Part shown: one piece after another, positions 38,702 through 45,910 of the stretch | Layout: each line of letters starts with the position of its first letter | Position numbering within the stretch: the first letter of the stretch is position 1 | From: Bacillota bacterium | GTDB taxonomy: Bacteria > Bacillota > Negativicutes > Sporomusales > CTSoil-080 | Reading direction: 5' to 3' | Assembly: GCA_017889635.1 (NCBI GenBank) | Contig: JAGGAC010000030.1 | Coordinates: 1 to 53,960 of the forward strand | Length of the DNA: 53,960 nucleotides | Made by a program: the position numbers and the translations under genes | Notes under the pieces: model-generated | Databases searched by the model: none | Seen by the model: only the letters and a program-made list of their open reading frames with translations | What the model was told of the DNA's origin: nothing

Positions 38702-39288
38702 TGTTAGAGCGTACTGGTATTGTTTTGGCTGGAGGCCTTAGTACCCGTATGGGTAGAGATAAAGCCAGTTTGCCGTGGGGCGGAGTTGATTTGCTGCATA
38801 ACGTGCTACGGAGTTTGGTGCCTGTGTGTGGACAGCTTATAGTCGTCAGTAATGTTGAGCGGGCAATTAACATACCAGATGTAATTGTAGTTAGGGATAA
38901 GTATTGTGGTTGTGGGCCTTTGGGGGGGATCCACGCAGGACTAAGCGTTTCCATGAGTACATATAACTTTGTTGTGGCTTGCGATATGCCTTTTGTGCAA
39001 AGCTCATTGGTCGACTATATGTTTCGTCTTGCCGAAGGTTATGACGCTGTGGTGCCATTTGTCGATGGGCACTATCATCCTTTACACGCAATATATAGCC
39101 GGCAATGTCTTGCGTTAATTGAGATTATGCTGAAAGACGGCCGCTATCGTGTTGCCGAACTTTTTGAAGAGCTGAATATGCTGTTGGTAAAAAAGGGCGA
39201 TTTAAAAGAATTTGATCGGGATTGTTCTATGCTGTGTAATTTAAATAGTCCTGCTGATGTTGAAAAAGTTTTGAAAAATAATGAATAA
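38698..39288 (+). CDS. mobA: Molybdenum cofactor guanylyltransferase MobA
   Basis: Adds GMP to molybdopterin to make MGD for molybdenum or tungsten enzymes such as formate dehydrogenase. It has 196 residues. GIVLAGGLSTRMGRDKASLPW is the signature nucleotide-binding loop. GPLGGIHAGL and VVACDMPFVQ carry the conserved aspartate region. The start overlaps the uvrC stop (ATGATG; ATG 38698 or 38701). No other molybdopterin gene is nearby. The gene-free repeat region begins about 15-45 bases after its stop. Confidence 0.92.
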   Translation: MMLERTGIVLAGGLSTRMGRDKASLPWGGVDLLHNVLRSLVPVCGQLIVVSNVERAINIPDVIVVRDKYCGCGPLGGIHAGLSVSMSTYNFVVACDMPFVQSSLVDYMFRLAEGYDAVVPFVDGHYHPLHAIYSRQCLALIEIMLKDGRYRVAELFEELNMLLVKKGDLKEFDRDCSMLCNLNSPADVEKVLKNNE

Positions 39289-39334
39289 AATATACATTAC
39301 AGTCCATACTAAGAAACGTAGAGGGTTCGTAATG

Positions 39335-39695
39335 GTCGAGCCAAGACTGGTGTCGGATCTTAAAAGGTTCGGTACTGGTCGGCCAAAGATTAGTGCTGGG
39401 TCTACTTGGGCTTGGTATTAGTCGGCGGGCAGATTGGCATATGTCTTGTAAGGCTGCACGGTAGCCCAACTGTTGTCGTGTGGTCGAAAGGGAGGTATGT
39501 TGGTCGAGCTAAGACTGCCAGGAGTGCTGGAGTGGTTTTCCCGGAAACCGTTAAGATGGGTTTATTGCAGTCGGGAGATTGCAGTAGGTTCGGCAAGGAT
39601 TTCTGGCAGTCGAGCAAAGGTCAGTATCGGTTGTGTAATGCTTGTGCGTAGTCGAAAGATTGCGTATAGGTGTGTAATGATCGGTATTGGCTGTA
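39335..39695. repeat. Degenerate tandem repeat, unit about 42 bp
   Basis: GTCG-headed units begin at 39335, 39378 and 39421 (exactly 43 bases apart), then less regularly at 39483, 39503, 39570, 39609 and 39651. Units 2 and 3 share GTCGGC, AGATT, GTCT, GGCT and GGTA in order with one small length change. The last two share GTCGA, AAG, GTAT and TGTGTAATG. A loose common core is GTCGAGC-AAGATTG-GTA-GG. Units are about 60% alike, mostly differing by transitions, so the array is old. The plus strand is G/T-rich. It fills most of the 543-base gap between mobA and rubredoxin. Short open frames inside do not look like genes. Confidence 0.6.
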
Positions 39696-39719
39696 GCGTA
39701 GATCATTACGGGCTCTTTT
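39674..39719. repeat. Inverted repeat at the end of the repeat region
   Basis: GTAATGATC (39674-39682) and GATCATTAC (39711-39719) are perfect complements separated by 28 bases. GGGCTCTTTTC follows. It may be a weak terminator closing transcription from mobA. Confidence 0.5.
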
Positions 39720-39743
39720 CATAATTTATTTTATTGGAAATTA

Positions 39744-39773
39744 TTGCATAGGCGTAAGAGAATAATGTACAAT
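39744..39773 (+). promoter_or_regulatory. Sigma-A promoter of the rubredoxin gene
   Basis: TTGCAT (39744-39749), an 18-base spacer, TACAAT (39768-39773), about 58 bases before the rubredoxin ATG. Confidence 0.65.
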
Positions 39774-39831
39774 ATAGCCATATCGTTAAATAAATAGATA
39801 GATATTGGTGGGGTGAAAGGAGCAACGAAGT

Positions 39832-39990
39832 ATGGAAAAATGGGTTTGCACGGTGTGTGGCTATGTTTATGATGAGGCAGCAGGAGATCCAGAGCATGAC
39901 ATAGCACCGGGCACTAAGTTTGCAGATATTCCTGACGATTGGGCTTGCCCCATATGTGCTGTCGGCAAGGACCAGTTTGAAAAAGAGTAG
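39832..39990 (+). CDS. Rubredoxin
   Basis: A 52-residue electron carrier with a single Fe(SCys)4 centre. [14 protein letters not shown] at the N-terminus and [14 protein letters not shown] near the C-terminus supply the four cysteine ligands (C6, C9, C39, C42). The acidic character and length are standard. GAAAGGAG lies upstream of ATG 39832. In anaerobes rubredoxin passes electrons to oxygen- or peroxide-detoxifying enzymes such as rubrerythrin or superoxide reductase. None of those is adjacent, so its partner is unknown. It is a single-gene unit. Confidence 0.96.
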   Translation: MEKWVCTVCGYVYDEAAGDPEHDIAPGTKFADIPDDWACPICAVGKDQFEKE

Positions 39991-40267
39991 GATATATATC
40001 GCCCTTTGGGTATGAAGTTATACCCTCTGAGTAAACACAAAGCTTACCGTGTTTATGAAGGGGGTTTTCGTATGTCGGAATGAAATTAGCCAAGTATTTG
40101 TTATAAATACATATGTATGGAAGGAAAATTACAGATAAAGGGCGAATTTTTGATATTAATGTCGATTGATAGAACGGTAATGTATTTTGCTTTTGCGGAG
40201 TAAGGCTGAATATTTATTTTTTGCTTAAGCGCGGTGCTTTAAGAGGGGGCGATGGAGGTGGTGAGTT
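39991..40267. other. Intergenic region with small hairpins and a palindrome
   Basis: Between rubredoxin and disA lie GGGTAT/ATACCC (40008-40025), TAAACAC/GTGTTTA (40032-40055, followed by GGGGGTTTTCG) and the perfect 12-bp palindrome ATACATATGTAT (40107-40118). The first two may end the rubredoxin transcript. The palindrome could be an operator for disA. I see no gene and no convincing promoter. Confidence 0.35.
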
Positions 40268-41350
40268 ATGACTAAGAATCGGGATGAGCAACTATGGGAT
40301 GTACGATTTGTCAATACTATTAAGTGTTTGGCACCTGGCACGATGCTTAGGGATGGACTGGAAAATGTACTTAGGGCTAAAACGGGGGCATTAGTGGTTG
40401 TTGGGGATTCCGCAAAAGTTATGGAAGCAGTAGATGGGGGGTTTGCTATTAATTGTGATTTTACTCCTGCTGCGTTTTACGAACTGGCGAAGATGGATGG
40501 GGCGCTAGTTTTGTCGAGTGATGCTAAGCGGATATTATACGGTAATGCTCAACTTGTACCTGACTCATCTATTGTTACATTGGAAACTGGTACTCGTCAC
40601 CGGACCGCTGAACGAATGGCCAAGCAAACAGGGGTATTGGTTATTGCTATCTCTCAGCGGCGTAATATTATTACTTTATATTTGGGTAATTTGCGATATA
40701 CTTTAAAAGATATTACAGTTATTCTTAGTCGGGCAAACCAAGCTTTGCAAACATTGGAGAAATACCAGGCAATCTTGGCACATGGCCTAAATACACTGAG
40801 TGCTCTGGAGTTCGAGGATATGGTTACTCTTGGAGATGTTGCAAGCGCTGCTATTCGGGCTGAGCAAGTCGGTCGCATTGCAACTGAAATACGCCGAAGT
40901 ATTATAGAGTTGGGCAGCGAGGGTCGGTTGATTAGTATGCAGGTTGATGAACTGATGCCTAAAGAAGATGAAGTATTGCTGTTGATTAAGGATTACTGTG
41001 TAAGCGCGGACGCGGCTACCCACGAAAGCGTCCGGGAACAGATTGCTGAACTGCCGGAGGAAAATCTTGATCCCTACAACGTTTGCCGAATTTTGGGTTA
41101 CGGTGTTACTCCAAACACTATTGATGTTTTAGTTGCACCAAGGGGATATCGACTATTAAACCGCATCCCTCGTCTGCCGATGACGGTAGTGGAAAACTTG
41201 GTAGCGTGTTTTAAAACGTTGAAGCGTGTTTACAATGCTACAATTGAAGAACTAGATGAGGTTGAAGGAATTGGCGAGATACGTGCTAAGGCAATAAAGG
41301 ATGTTCTAAAACGCCTTCGGGATCAGGCTTTGTTGGATCGGCAGATTTAA
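40268..41350 (+). CDS. disA: DNA integrity scanning diadenylate cyclase DisA
   Basis: Makes c-di-AMP from two ATP while scanning DNA; branched recombination intermediates stop synthesis. It has 360 residues. The DAC domain (about 10-150) has the catalytic MDGALVLS (D77-G78-A79) and the GTRHRTAER ATP-binding motif (108-116). A helical spine follows. The C-terminal helix-hairpin-helix (VEGIGEIRAKAIKDVLKRL) binds DNA. ATG 40268 is preceded by GGAGGTGG. The usual upstream partners radA and clpC are absent here. Its terminator appears to lie inside the converging gene downstream. Confidence 0.96.
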   Translation: MTKNRDEQLWDVRFVNTIKCLAPGTMLRDGLENVLRAKTGALVVVGDSAKVMEAVDGGFAINCDFTPAAFYELAKMDGALVLSSDAKRILYGNAQLVPDSSIVTLETGTRHRTAERMAKQTGVLVIAISQRRNIITLYLGNLRYTLKDITVILSRANQALQTLEKYQAILAHGLNTLSALEFEDMVTLGDVASAAIRAEQVGRIATEIRRSIIELGSEGRLISMQVDELMPKEDEVLLLIKDYCVSADAATHESVREQIAELPEENLDPYNVCRILGYGVTPNTIDVLVAPRGYRLLNRIPRLPMTVVENLVACFKTLKRVYNATIEELDEVEGIGEIRAKAIKDVLKRLRDQALLDRQI

Positions 41351-41374
41351 TTGTTTGGGCAATTATCTATAATA

Positions 41375-41698
41375 TTATGGCGGGCTATGATACCTTTCTA
41401 AATTGATATATTCGATAAACCGGGCATAAGCCCGGTTTTCTTCGACTTTGACTACTCGGTAACGTTTGTTGTCTTCGGTAATTACTTCATCACCGATATT
41501 GACAATCATTGGCACGTGCATTAACGGTTGGCTTGTTTTTTCATCAATAACTTGATAATAATCATATACTGTTGAAGGCAACTCTGGAGATTTTTGTGGT
41601 CCGAAAAAAAATTTTAGTGGCAACCAGTGAATTGTTCCCCAAATTATTATGCCACTGAGGAATAGAGTGATGGCGATTAGTGGCTGGCGCTTAAACAT
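41375..41698 (-). CDS. Single-pass membrane protein of unknown function
   Basis: A 107-residue protein from ATG 41698, preceded on the minus strand by AAGGGG; a longer reading from 41740 lacks a ribosome site. It has one N-terminal transmembrane helix (LIAITLFLSGIIIWGTIHWL), then an extracytoplasmic part: VYDYYQVIDEKTSQPLMHVP followed by VNIGDEVITEDNKRYRVVKVEENRAYARFI. The latter resembles, from memory, a short beta-rich segment found N-terminal in some SpoIIP sporulation proteins, but the peptidoglycan hydrolase domain is absent. That likeness is tentative. Its 3' part contains the plus-strand terminator of disA. Confidence 0.6.
   Translation of the reverse strand: MFKRQPLIAITLFLSGIIIWGTIHWLPLKFFFGPQKSPELPSTVYDYYQVIDEKTSQPLMHVPMIVNIGDEVITEDNKRYRVVKVEENRAYARFIEYINLERYHSPP
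41417..41439 (+). terminator. Terminator of disA lying inside the converging gene
   Basis: AAACCGGGC (41417-41425), the loop ATAA, GCCCGGTTTT (41430-41439), then CTTC. It is a strong plus-strand terminator 67 bases after the disA stop, and simultaneously codes for NRAYAR near the end of the minus-strand protein. Confidence 0.75.
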
Positions 41699-41810
41699 AG
41701 GGCGATTCCCCTTATTCCAAGTGTATCTGTCTCTATTCAACGTTAATTGTATGATGTCCGCTAATTGAAAGTGTTATGTAATAATGTTGGTACTTGGTCT
41801 ATTTCTTGAT

Positions 41811-41845
41811 AATAAAAACTGCTGAACGCTCATTCGTTCAGCAGT
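41811..41845 (-). terminator. Terminator of the minus-strand gene 41899-42294
   Basis: ACTGCTGAACG (41818-41828) pairs with CGTTCAGCAGT (41835-41845) around a 6-base loop. On the minus strand TTTTATTATC follows. Confidence 0.88.
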
Positions 41846-41898
41846 AGGATATATTCAAAGAAGGAAGTTAATGGTTATAATATCTTGTTTAATATTAA

Positions 41899-42294
41899 TC
41901 AAGAAAGGTGATAAATGCCTAAGGTGGTTACGGTATTGCATTCTTGTCGCATTATATCATGAACGTTTAAACCTAACAAATTACATAACGCAGTCATATA
42001 GAACAGACTATGTCCTAATTCGGCACTGATTATTTCTTTACAGTGTTCGCATGGTTCGCCTGATAAGTGCGAAGACATATACTGCTTTAATTCGCTATAT
42101 TCGACTTCTGCCGGCAGGTTTTGTCGTCCGGCTTTAATTTCTAAACAACCGCATTCGGTGACCGCCTTGGCAAAGGCGCGATTAACTCTAGCTGTGGCTT
42201 CCTGATACTTGGTTAATATGTCGATCACACTACGGTGACGAATGAGAAAGTCGCCAACAGCCAATTGAAAATCATCACAGCAGTTATCTGACAT
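41899..42294 (-). CDS. Conserved cysteine-rich helical protein, function unknown
   Basis: A 131-residue protein from ATG 42294 (GAGGTG upstream; an in-frame ATG at 42318 is less likely). The N-terminus, MSDNCCDDFQLAVGDFLIRH, and KYQEATARVNRAFAKAVTECGC recall a conserved protein often seen near disA or carD in Clostridia and Negativicutes. I believe it is sometimes filed under DUF1573, unverified. The C-terminal ELGHSLFYMTALCNLLGLNVHDI has the helical look of MazG-like pyrophosphohydrolases, but I do not see a full EExxE metal site. CEHC could bind a metal together with the upstream CGC. It has its own promoter, divergent from carD. Confidence 0.6.
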   Translation of the reverse strand: MSDNCCDDFQLAVGDFLIRHRSVIDILTKYQEATARVNRAFAKAVTECGCLEIKAGRQNLPAEVEYSELKQYMSSHLSGEPCEHCKEIISAELGHSLFYMTALCNLLGLNVHDIMRQECNTVTTLGIYHLS

Positions 42295-42318
42295 ATGTAA
42301 GCACCTCACTTTAGGCAT

Positions 42319-42348
42319 ATTATATAAACATCAGTAGTCCGTTGTCAA
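42319..42348 (-). promoter_or_regulatory. Sigma-A promoter of the minus-strand gene 41899-42294
   Basis: On the minus strand TTGACA (42348-42343), an 18-base spacer, TATAAT (42324-42319). About 25 bases from the -10 to the start codon. Confidence 0.75.
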
Positions 42349-42374
42349 TGCTGGGCGTAAATAAAAAAGATGAA

Positions 42375-42404
42375 TTGACAACCTATTGATGCCTGTGTTA
42401 AAAT
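42375..42404 (+). promoter_or_regulatory. Upstream sigma-A promoter of carD
   Basis: TTGACA (42375-42380), an 18-base spacer, TAAAAT (42399-42404). First of two tandem promoters. Confidence 0.6.
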
Positions 42405-42412
42405 ATTAAATT

Positions 42413-42441
42413 TTGACAAAAAGATTTCTTTGTGATATACT
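42413..42441 (+). promoter_or_regulatory. Proximal sigma-A promoter of carD
   Basis: TTGACA (42413-42418), a 17-base spacer, TATACT (42436-42441), 25 bases before ATG 42467. Near-consensus. Confidence 0.8.
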
Positions 42442-42466
42442 TGAAATGTTGATAGGAGGTGCCGCG

Positions 42467-42961
42467 ATGTTGGCCATAGGGGATAAGGTGGTATACCCCA
42501 TGCATGGTGCAGGGGTGATCGAAGCGGTTGAAGAGCACGAAGTTCTGGGGCTGCGGCAGGCATACTATATCCTTACCATGCCTTACGGTGGCATGAAGGT
42601 TATGATTCCTATGAAAAATGCCGATAATATTGGTCTGCGGGAGGTAATCGGCGAACCAGAGGTTTCAAGAGTGATTGATGTATTGCAGACTGCTCCGATT
42701 CAGGTTAATGCAAATTGGAATAGGCGCTTTAACGTCAATTTATCCAAGATTAAAAGTGGCAATATTTTTGAAGTGGCTGAAGTTGTGCGTAACTTAATGT
42801 TGCAAGATCGGGTCAAGAAACTTTCCACTGGAGAGCGGCGGCTTCTTGATACTGCTCGACAGATTTTGGTGAGTGAATTGGTGTTGGCGTGCAATATGGA
42901 TTTGAGTAGTGTTGAATTATGGATAGATGGACTATTTGCTGAAAATACATCAGATCACTGA
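42467..42961 (+). CDS. carD: CarD family transcriptional regulator
   Basis: A 164-residue CarD/CdnL-type protein. The N-terminal RNA-polymerase-interacting Tudor-like domain reads IGDKVVYPMHGAGVIEAVEEHEVLG. The C-terminal helical domain (VVRNLMLQDRVKKLSTGERRLLDTARQILVSEL) contacts promoter DNA at the open complex. Family members stabilise RNAP open complexes, often at rRNA promoters. ATG 42467 stands 7 bases after AGGAGGT. Two tandem strong promoters imply high expression. It is a single gene followed by a terminator. Position before yacL and ispD is typical of Firmicutes. Confidence 0.92.
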   Translation: MLAIGDKVVYPMHGAGVIEAVEEHEVLGLRQAYYILTMPYGGMKVMIPMKNADNIGLREVIGEPEVSRVIDVLQTAPIQVNANWNRRFNVNLSKIKSGNIFEVAEVVRNLMLQDRVKKLSTGERRLLDTARQILVSELVLACNMDLSSVELWIDGLFAENTSDH

Positions 42962-43079
42962 GGTATTTTTCTTATGCCTGGTATGCGACAACAGACTAAG
43001 ATGCTAAGCATGTTTTCTGGAATATTGAGCATAATCTTTGCTTCGAATAAATTCGATAGAGGTTATTCTGTAATATAGG

Positions 43080-43103
43080 GACTTGGTTTAGGCCAAGTCT
43101 TTT
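43080..43103 (+). terminator. Terminator between carD and yacL
   Basis: GACTTGG (43080-43086) pairs with CCAAGTC (43093-43099), followed by TTTT. The 120 bases between the carD stop and this hairpin show nothing else. Confidence 0.78.
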
Positions 43104-43144
43104 CGTAATACAAAGAAAAATGACAGGTTCATTTGTTTGTTGAC

Positions 43145-43173
43145 TTGTCCTAATGTGCAAAGTCATTTATAAT
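43145..43173 (+). promoter_or_regulatory. Sigma-A promoter of yacL
   Basis: TTGTCC (43145-43150), a 17-base spacer, TATAAT (43168-43173), 25 bases before ATG 43199. Confidence 0.6.
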
Positions 43174-43198
43174 TGAAAGCGTAATGATTGGAGGTGGA

Positions 43199-44247
43199 AT
43201 GTTGCTGGATAGAGCACTTTGTTTTGCAATAACGTATTGGGTCTTGAGTTTTTACGGGTTGGCTTTTTTGGTGTAACTATGGCTACGATTTTACCATTTG
43301 TATTCGGCGCGTTGATTGGTGGCCTGCTGGGGTATTTATTTGCTCCGTTTTTTGTTAAAAAACTATGGCAGTTTACATTTTGGGTGGAAGCCAGACTGAA
43401 CAAAATGCCGATGTATGATGTACTGGCTGGTTCATTGGGGTTGGCTGTTGGTCTTATAATTGCTAATTTGCTGGGGTCGGCTTTCCTGCCTATTCCGATT
43501 GTCGGTACATATATTCCAGGATTAATCAGTATTATTTTTGGTTATCTTGGTATCAATGTAGCCATTCGCAAGCGGGATGAATTATTTGGTGTGTTGTCAA
43601 TGGTTCCTTGGATGAACAAGGAAAAACAAAAAGACAAGACCGCCAGTGTCGTTCAGTATAAAATTTTAGACACCAGCGTGATTATTGACGGACGTATTGC
43701 TGATATCTGCAAGTGCGGCTTTATTGAGGGTACCCTTTTAATTCCTGGTTTTGTGTTGGAAGAACTGCAACATATTGCTGATTCGTCAGATCTTTTAAAG
43801 CGAAACCGTGGTCGTCGTGGCCTTGATATTTTGAACCGCATTCAAAAAGAACTAGGCATGTATGTCAAAATCGACACCCGCGATTTTGAGGATATTGCAG
43901 AAGTGGACTCTAAGTTGGTCAAATTGGGACAAGTGTTACATGGTAAGATAATTACAAATGACTACAATCTGAACAAGGTAGCTGAACTTCAGGGCGTGTC
44001 TGTCTTAAATATTAACGAACTGGCGAATGCTGTTAAGCCTGTGGTATTACCAGGCGAAGAAATGGTTGTGCACGTAGTTAAGGATGGCAAGGAGCTTGGG
44101 CAAGGTGTGGCATATCTTGATGATGGTACGATGATTGTTGTAGATGGTGGCAAAAAGCATATTGGTGAAACTATTGGGGTGCTTGTTACTTCTGTACTCC
44201 AGACGGCTGCTGGCCGAATGATTTTTGCTAAGCCTAAAGCAATGTAG
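43199..44247 (+). CDS. yacL: PIN/TRAM domain membrane protein (YacL), apparent frameshift near the start
   Basis: A membrane-anchored PIN-domain nuclease-like protein of about 349 residues. From ATG 43199, behind GGAGGTGG, the first 11 codons (MLLDRALCFAI) are followed by a stop in frame. Losing one base near 43233 explains this: the other frame continues VLGLEFLRVGFFGVTMATIL without a break. If the deletion is real, translation might begin at ATG 43279 instead. Four N-terminal transmembrane helices are followed by the PIN domain (ILDTSVIIDGRIADICK; TNDYNL) and a C-terminal TRAM domain (VVHVVKDGKELGQGVAYLDDGT). The role is probably RNA processing; the substrate is unknown. Conserved upstream of ispD. 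Confidence 0.85.
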
Positions 44248-44267
44248 CCAAATGGAGGCGGTTGAGA

Positions 44268-45431
44268 ATGGTGACGGCTATTGTTGCAGCTGCTGGACAA
44301 GGTAAAAGAATGGAGCGGGGAATAAACAAAGTGTTTATTCCCCTTCTTAATCGTCCGGTACTGGCAAATAGTGTGAATGCAATTTTGGGTTGTCCGGAGG
44401 TGGACAGTCTTATTGTTGTGGTAGCACCGGGTGAAGAAACTGAGACAAAGAAAATTATGACCCAGATGGCGTTAACAAAAAGCTATCAGGTGGTGGTGGG
44501 CGGGAGTGAACGTCAGCATTCGATTGCTAATGCGCTTGCGGTTGTGCCGGAAACGGCAAATTTGGTTGTTGTGCATGATGGAGCTCGGCCGCTAGTTGAA
44601 TCATCGGCTATTAGCGAAGTTATTGCTGCTGCTCGTATATACGGGGCTGCTGTAATTGCGGTACCAGTAAAGGATACCATCAAAACGGTGAACCGGGACG
44701 AGTTTGTTACAACAACTCTTGAGCGTAGTATGCTTTGGGCAGTTCAAACACCTCAGGTTTTTAATGTCGGGCTAATAAAAGAGGCTTATGCCGCTGCCGC
44801 GCGTGACGGTTTTTTGGGTACGGACGATGCGATGTTGGTGGAACGTTTGGGATTAAAGGTTAAGGTTGTAAAAGGACGCTATAGCAATTTAAAAATTACA
44901 ACGCCGGAGGACTTGGTTATAGCTGAGGCGCTGATGGGAAAGGGTGAAAATTCTGTGTCTCGCGTGGGGATAGGCTATGATGTGCATCAATTAGTCAGTG
45001 AGCGTAAGCTTATTCTCGGGGGGGTGGAAGTAGCTTTTGAGCAAGGTTTGGATGGTCACTCTGATGCAGATGTGCTTGTTCACGCAGTTATGGACGCCAT
45101 TCTTGGAGCAGCCGCTCTTGGGGATATTGGACGACACTTTCCTGATAGTGATATTAGTTACAAAGGAGTGTCAAGTTTAAGCCTTTTGGCGGTAGTGAGA
45201 GATCTTGTTGCAGGCAAAGGCTGGCGAACTGAGAATATTGATGCTGTGATTGTTGCTGAGAAACCCAAATTAGCTCCGTTTATCACGATGATGAATAAAA
45301 ACATTGCAGAAGTGTTGGGTATTAGCGATGAACAAGTAAATGTGAAAGCAACAACTACCGAAGGACTTGGTTTTGCTGGGCGGAAGGAAGGCATTGCTGC
45401 GCATGCTGTCGCTTGTATTGTACGAGCGTAG
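44268..45431 (+). CDS. ispDF: Bifunctional IspD-IspF fusion (MEP isoprenoid pathway)
   Basis: A 387-residue fusion. Residues 1 to about 225 are the MEP cytidylyltransferase IspD (AIVAAAGQGKRM, VVHDGARPLV, ERSMLWAVQTPQVF). Residues about 232-387 are MEcPP synthase IspF (VGIGYDVHQLVSERKLILGGV, GHSDADVLVHAVMDAILGA, TTEGLGFAGRKEGIAAHAV). The metal-binding DVH and H of IspF are intact. Thus one polypeptide performs the third and fifth steps of the non-mevalonate pathway. GGAGG lies 9 bases before ATG 44268. Many relatives have separate genes; fusions are common in alpha- and epsilon-proteobacteria and occur in some anaerobic Firmicutes. Confidence 0.95.
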   Translation: MVTAIVAAAGQGKRMERGINKVFIPLLNRPVLANSVNAILGCPEVDSLIVVVAPGEETETKKIMTQMALTKSYQVVVGGSERQHSIANALAVVPETANLVVVHDGARPLVESSAISEVIAAARIYGAAVIAVPVKDTIKTVNRDEFVTTTLERSMLWAVQTPQVFNVGLIKEAYAAAARDGFLGTDDAMLVERLGLKVKVVKGRYSNLKITTPEDLVIAEALMGKGENSVSRVGIGYDVHQLVSERKLILGGVEVAFEQGLDGHSDADVLVHAVMDAILGAAALGDIGRHFPDSDISYKGVSSLSLLAVVRDLVAGKGWRTENIDAVIVAEKPKLAPFITMMNKNIAEVLGISDEQVNVKATTTEGLGFAGRKEGIAAHAVACIVRA

Positions 45432-45500
45432 CAATGTATAGAAGCAAGATATTGGTACATAATATGGTCTAACCCTAATGTTTAAGCAAAGGTGGATATT

Positions 45501-45773
45501 ATGGCCAGAATATTTTGCGTCTTGATTGTTGGTATCGCTTTTCTGTGGTCAAGTCCGGTGAAGGCGGCTGAATTTAACTTTGATGTTAGCATGATATGTC
45601 TTGATGATGGTACTTTTTGTGGTGAGTTAAAACGAAATAGCCAGGTATTATGGCGAGTCATAGTTTTTAGCGATGGGGCCCGGGCGGTGGCAGGTAATGT
45701 TGATGCTAATACTACTATTGTGGTTCCGGATATCGCCGATGGGTGGTTTCTATTAAAGATGTATAACCAGTAG
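45501..45773 (+). CDS. Small secreted protein of unknown function
   Basis: A 90-residue protein. ATG 45501 follows AAAGGTGG; an in-frame GTG at 45492 is less likely. A signal peptide (IFCVLIVGIAFLWSSPVKA, cleavage before AEF) leaves a mature domain of about 67 residues. That domain is beta-rich (FDVSMICLDDGTFCGEL, then ARAVAGNVDANTTIVVPD) with two cysteines that could form a disulfide. I recognise no family. It lies between ispDF and gltX, ends in its own terminator, and may be lineage-specific. Confidence 0.6.
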   Translation: MARIFCVLIVGIAFLWSSPVKAAEFNFDVSMICLDDGTFCGELKRNSQVLWRVIVFSDGARAVAGNVDANTTIVVPDIADGWFLLKMYNQ

Positions 45774-45802
45774 CGCTTGTCGTGCGGCGACAGGTGCTTT
45801 TT
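45773..45802 (+). terminator. Terminator after the small secreted protein gene
   Basis: GCGCTTGTCG (45773-45782), a 5-base loop, CGACAGGTGC (45788-45797) with two G-U pairs, then TTTTT. It begins at the last base of the stop codon. Confidence 0.85.
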
Positions 45803-45821
45803 CCTGTTGCATAAGTTTGGT

Positions 45822-45850
45822 TTGCTAAATAGGAGATTATGGATTAAAAT
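45822..45850 (+). promoter_or_regulatory. Probable sigma-A promoter of gltX
   Basis: TTGCTA (45822-45827), a 17-base spacer, TAAAAT (45845-45850), 60 bases before the gltX start. Confidence 0.5.
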
Positions 45851-45910
45851 AGCAGAAGATAATTTATGATGGAAACTTATGCTGTTTCGATGGTTTATGG
45901 AGGGGATAGA

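Noticed and set aside
39335-39695. Possible CRISPR array
   Set aside because: Repeats are only about 60% alike, spacing is irregular, there are no constant spacers and no cas genes.
39406-39724. Two overlapping plus-strand reading frames of 81 and 83 residues in the repeat region
   Set aside because: They follow the repeat units, have no ribosome site, skewed composition and no recognisable domain.
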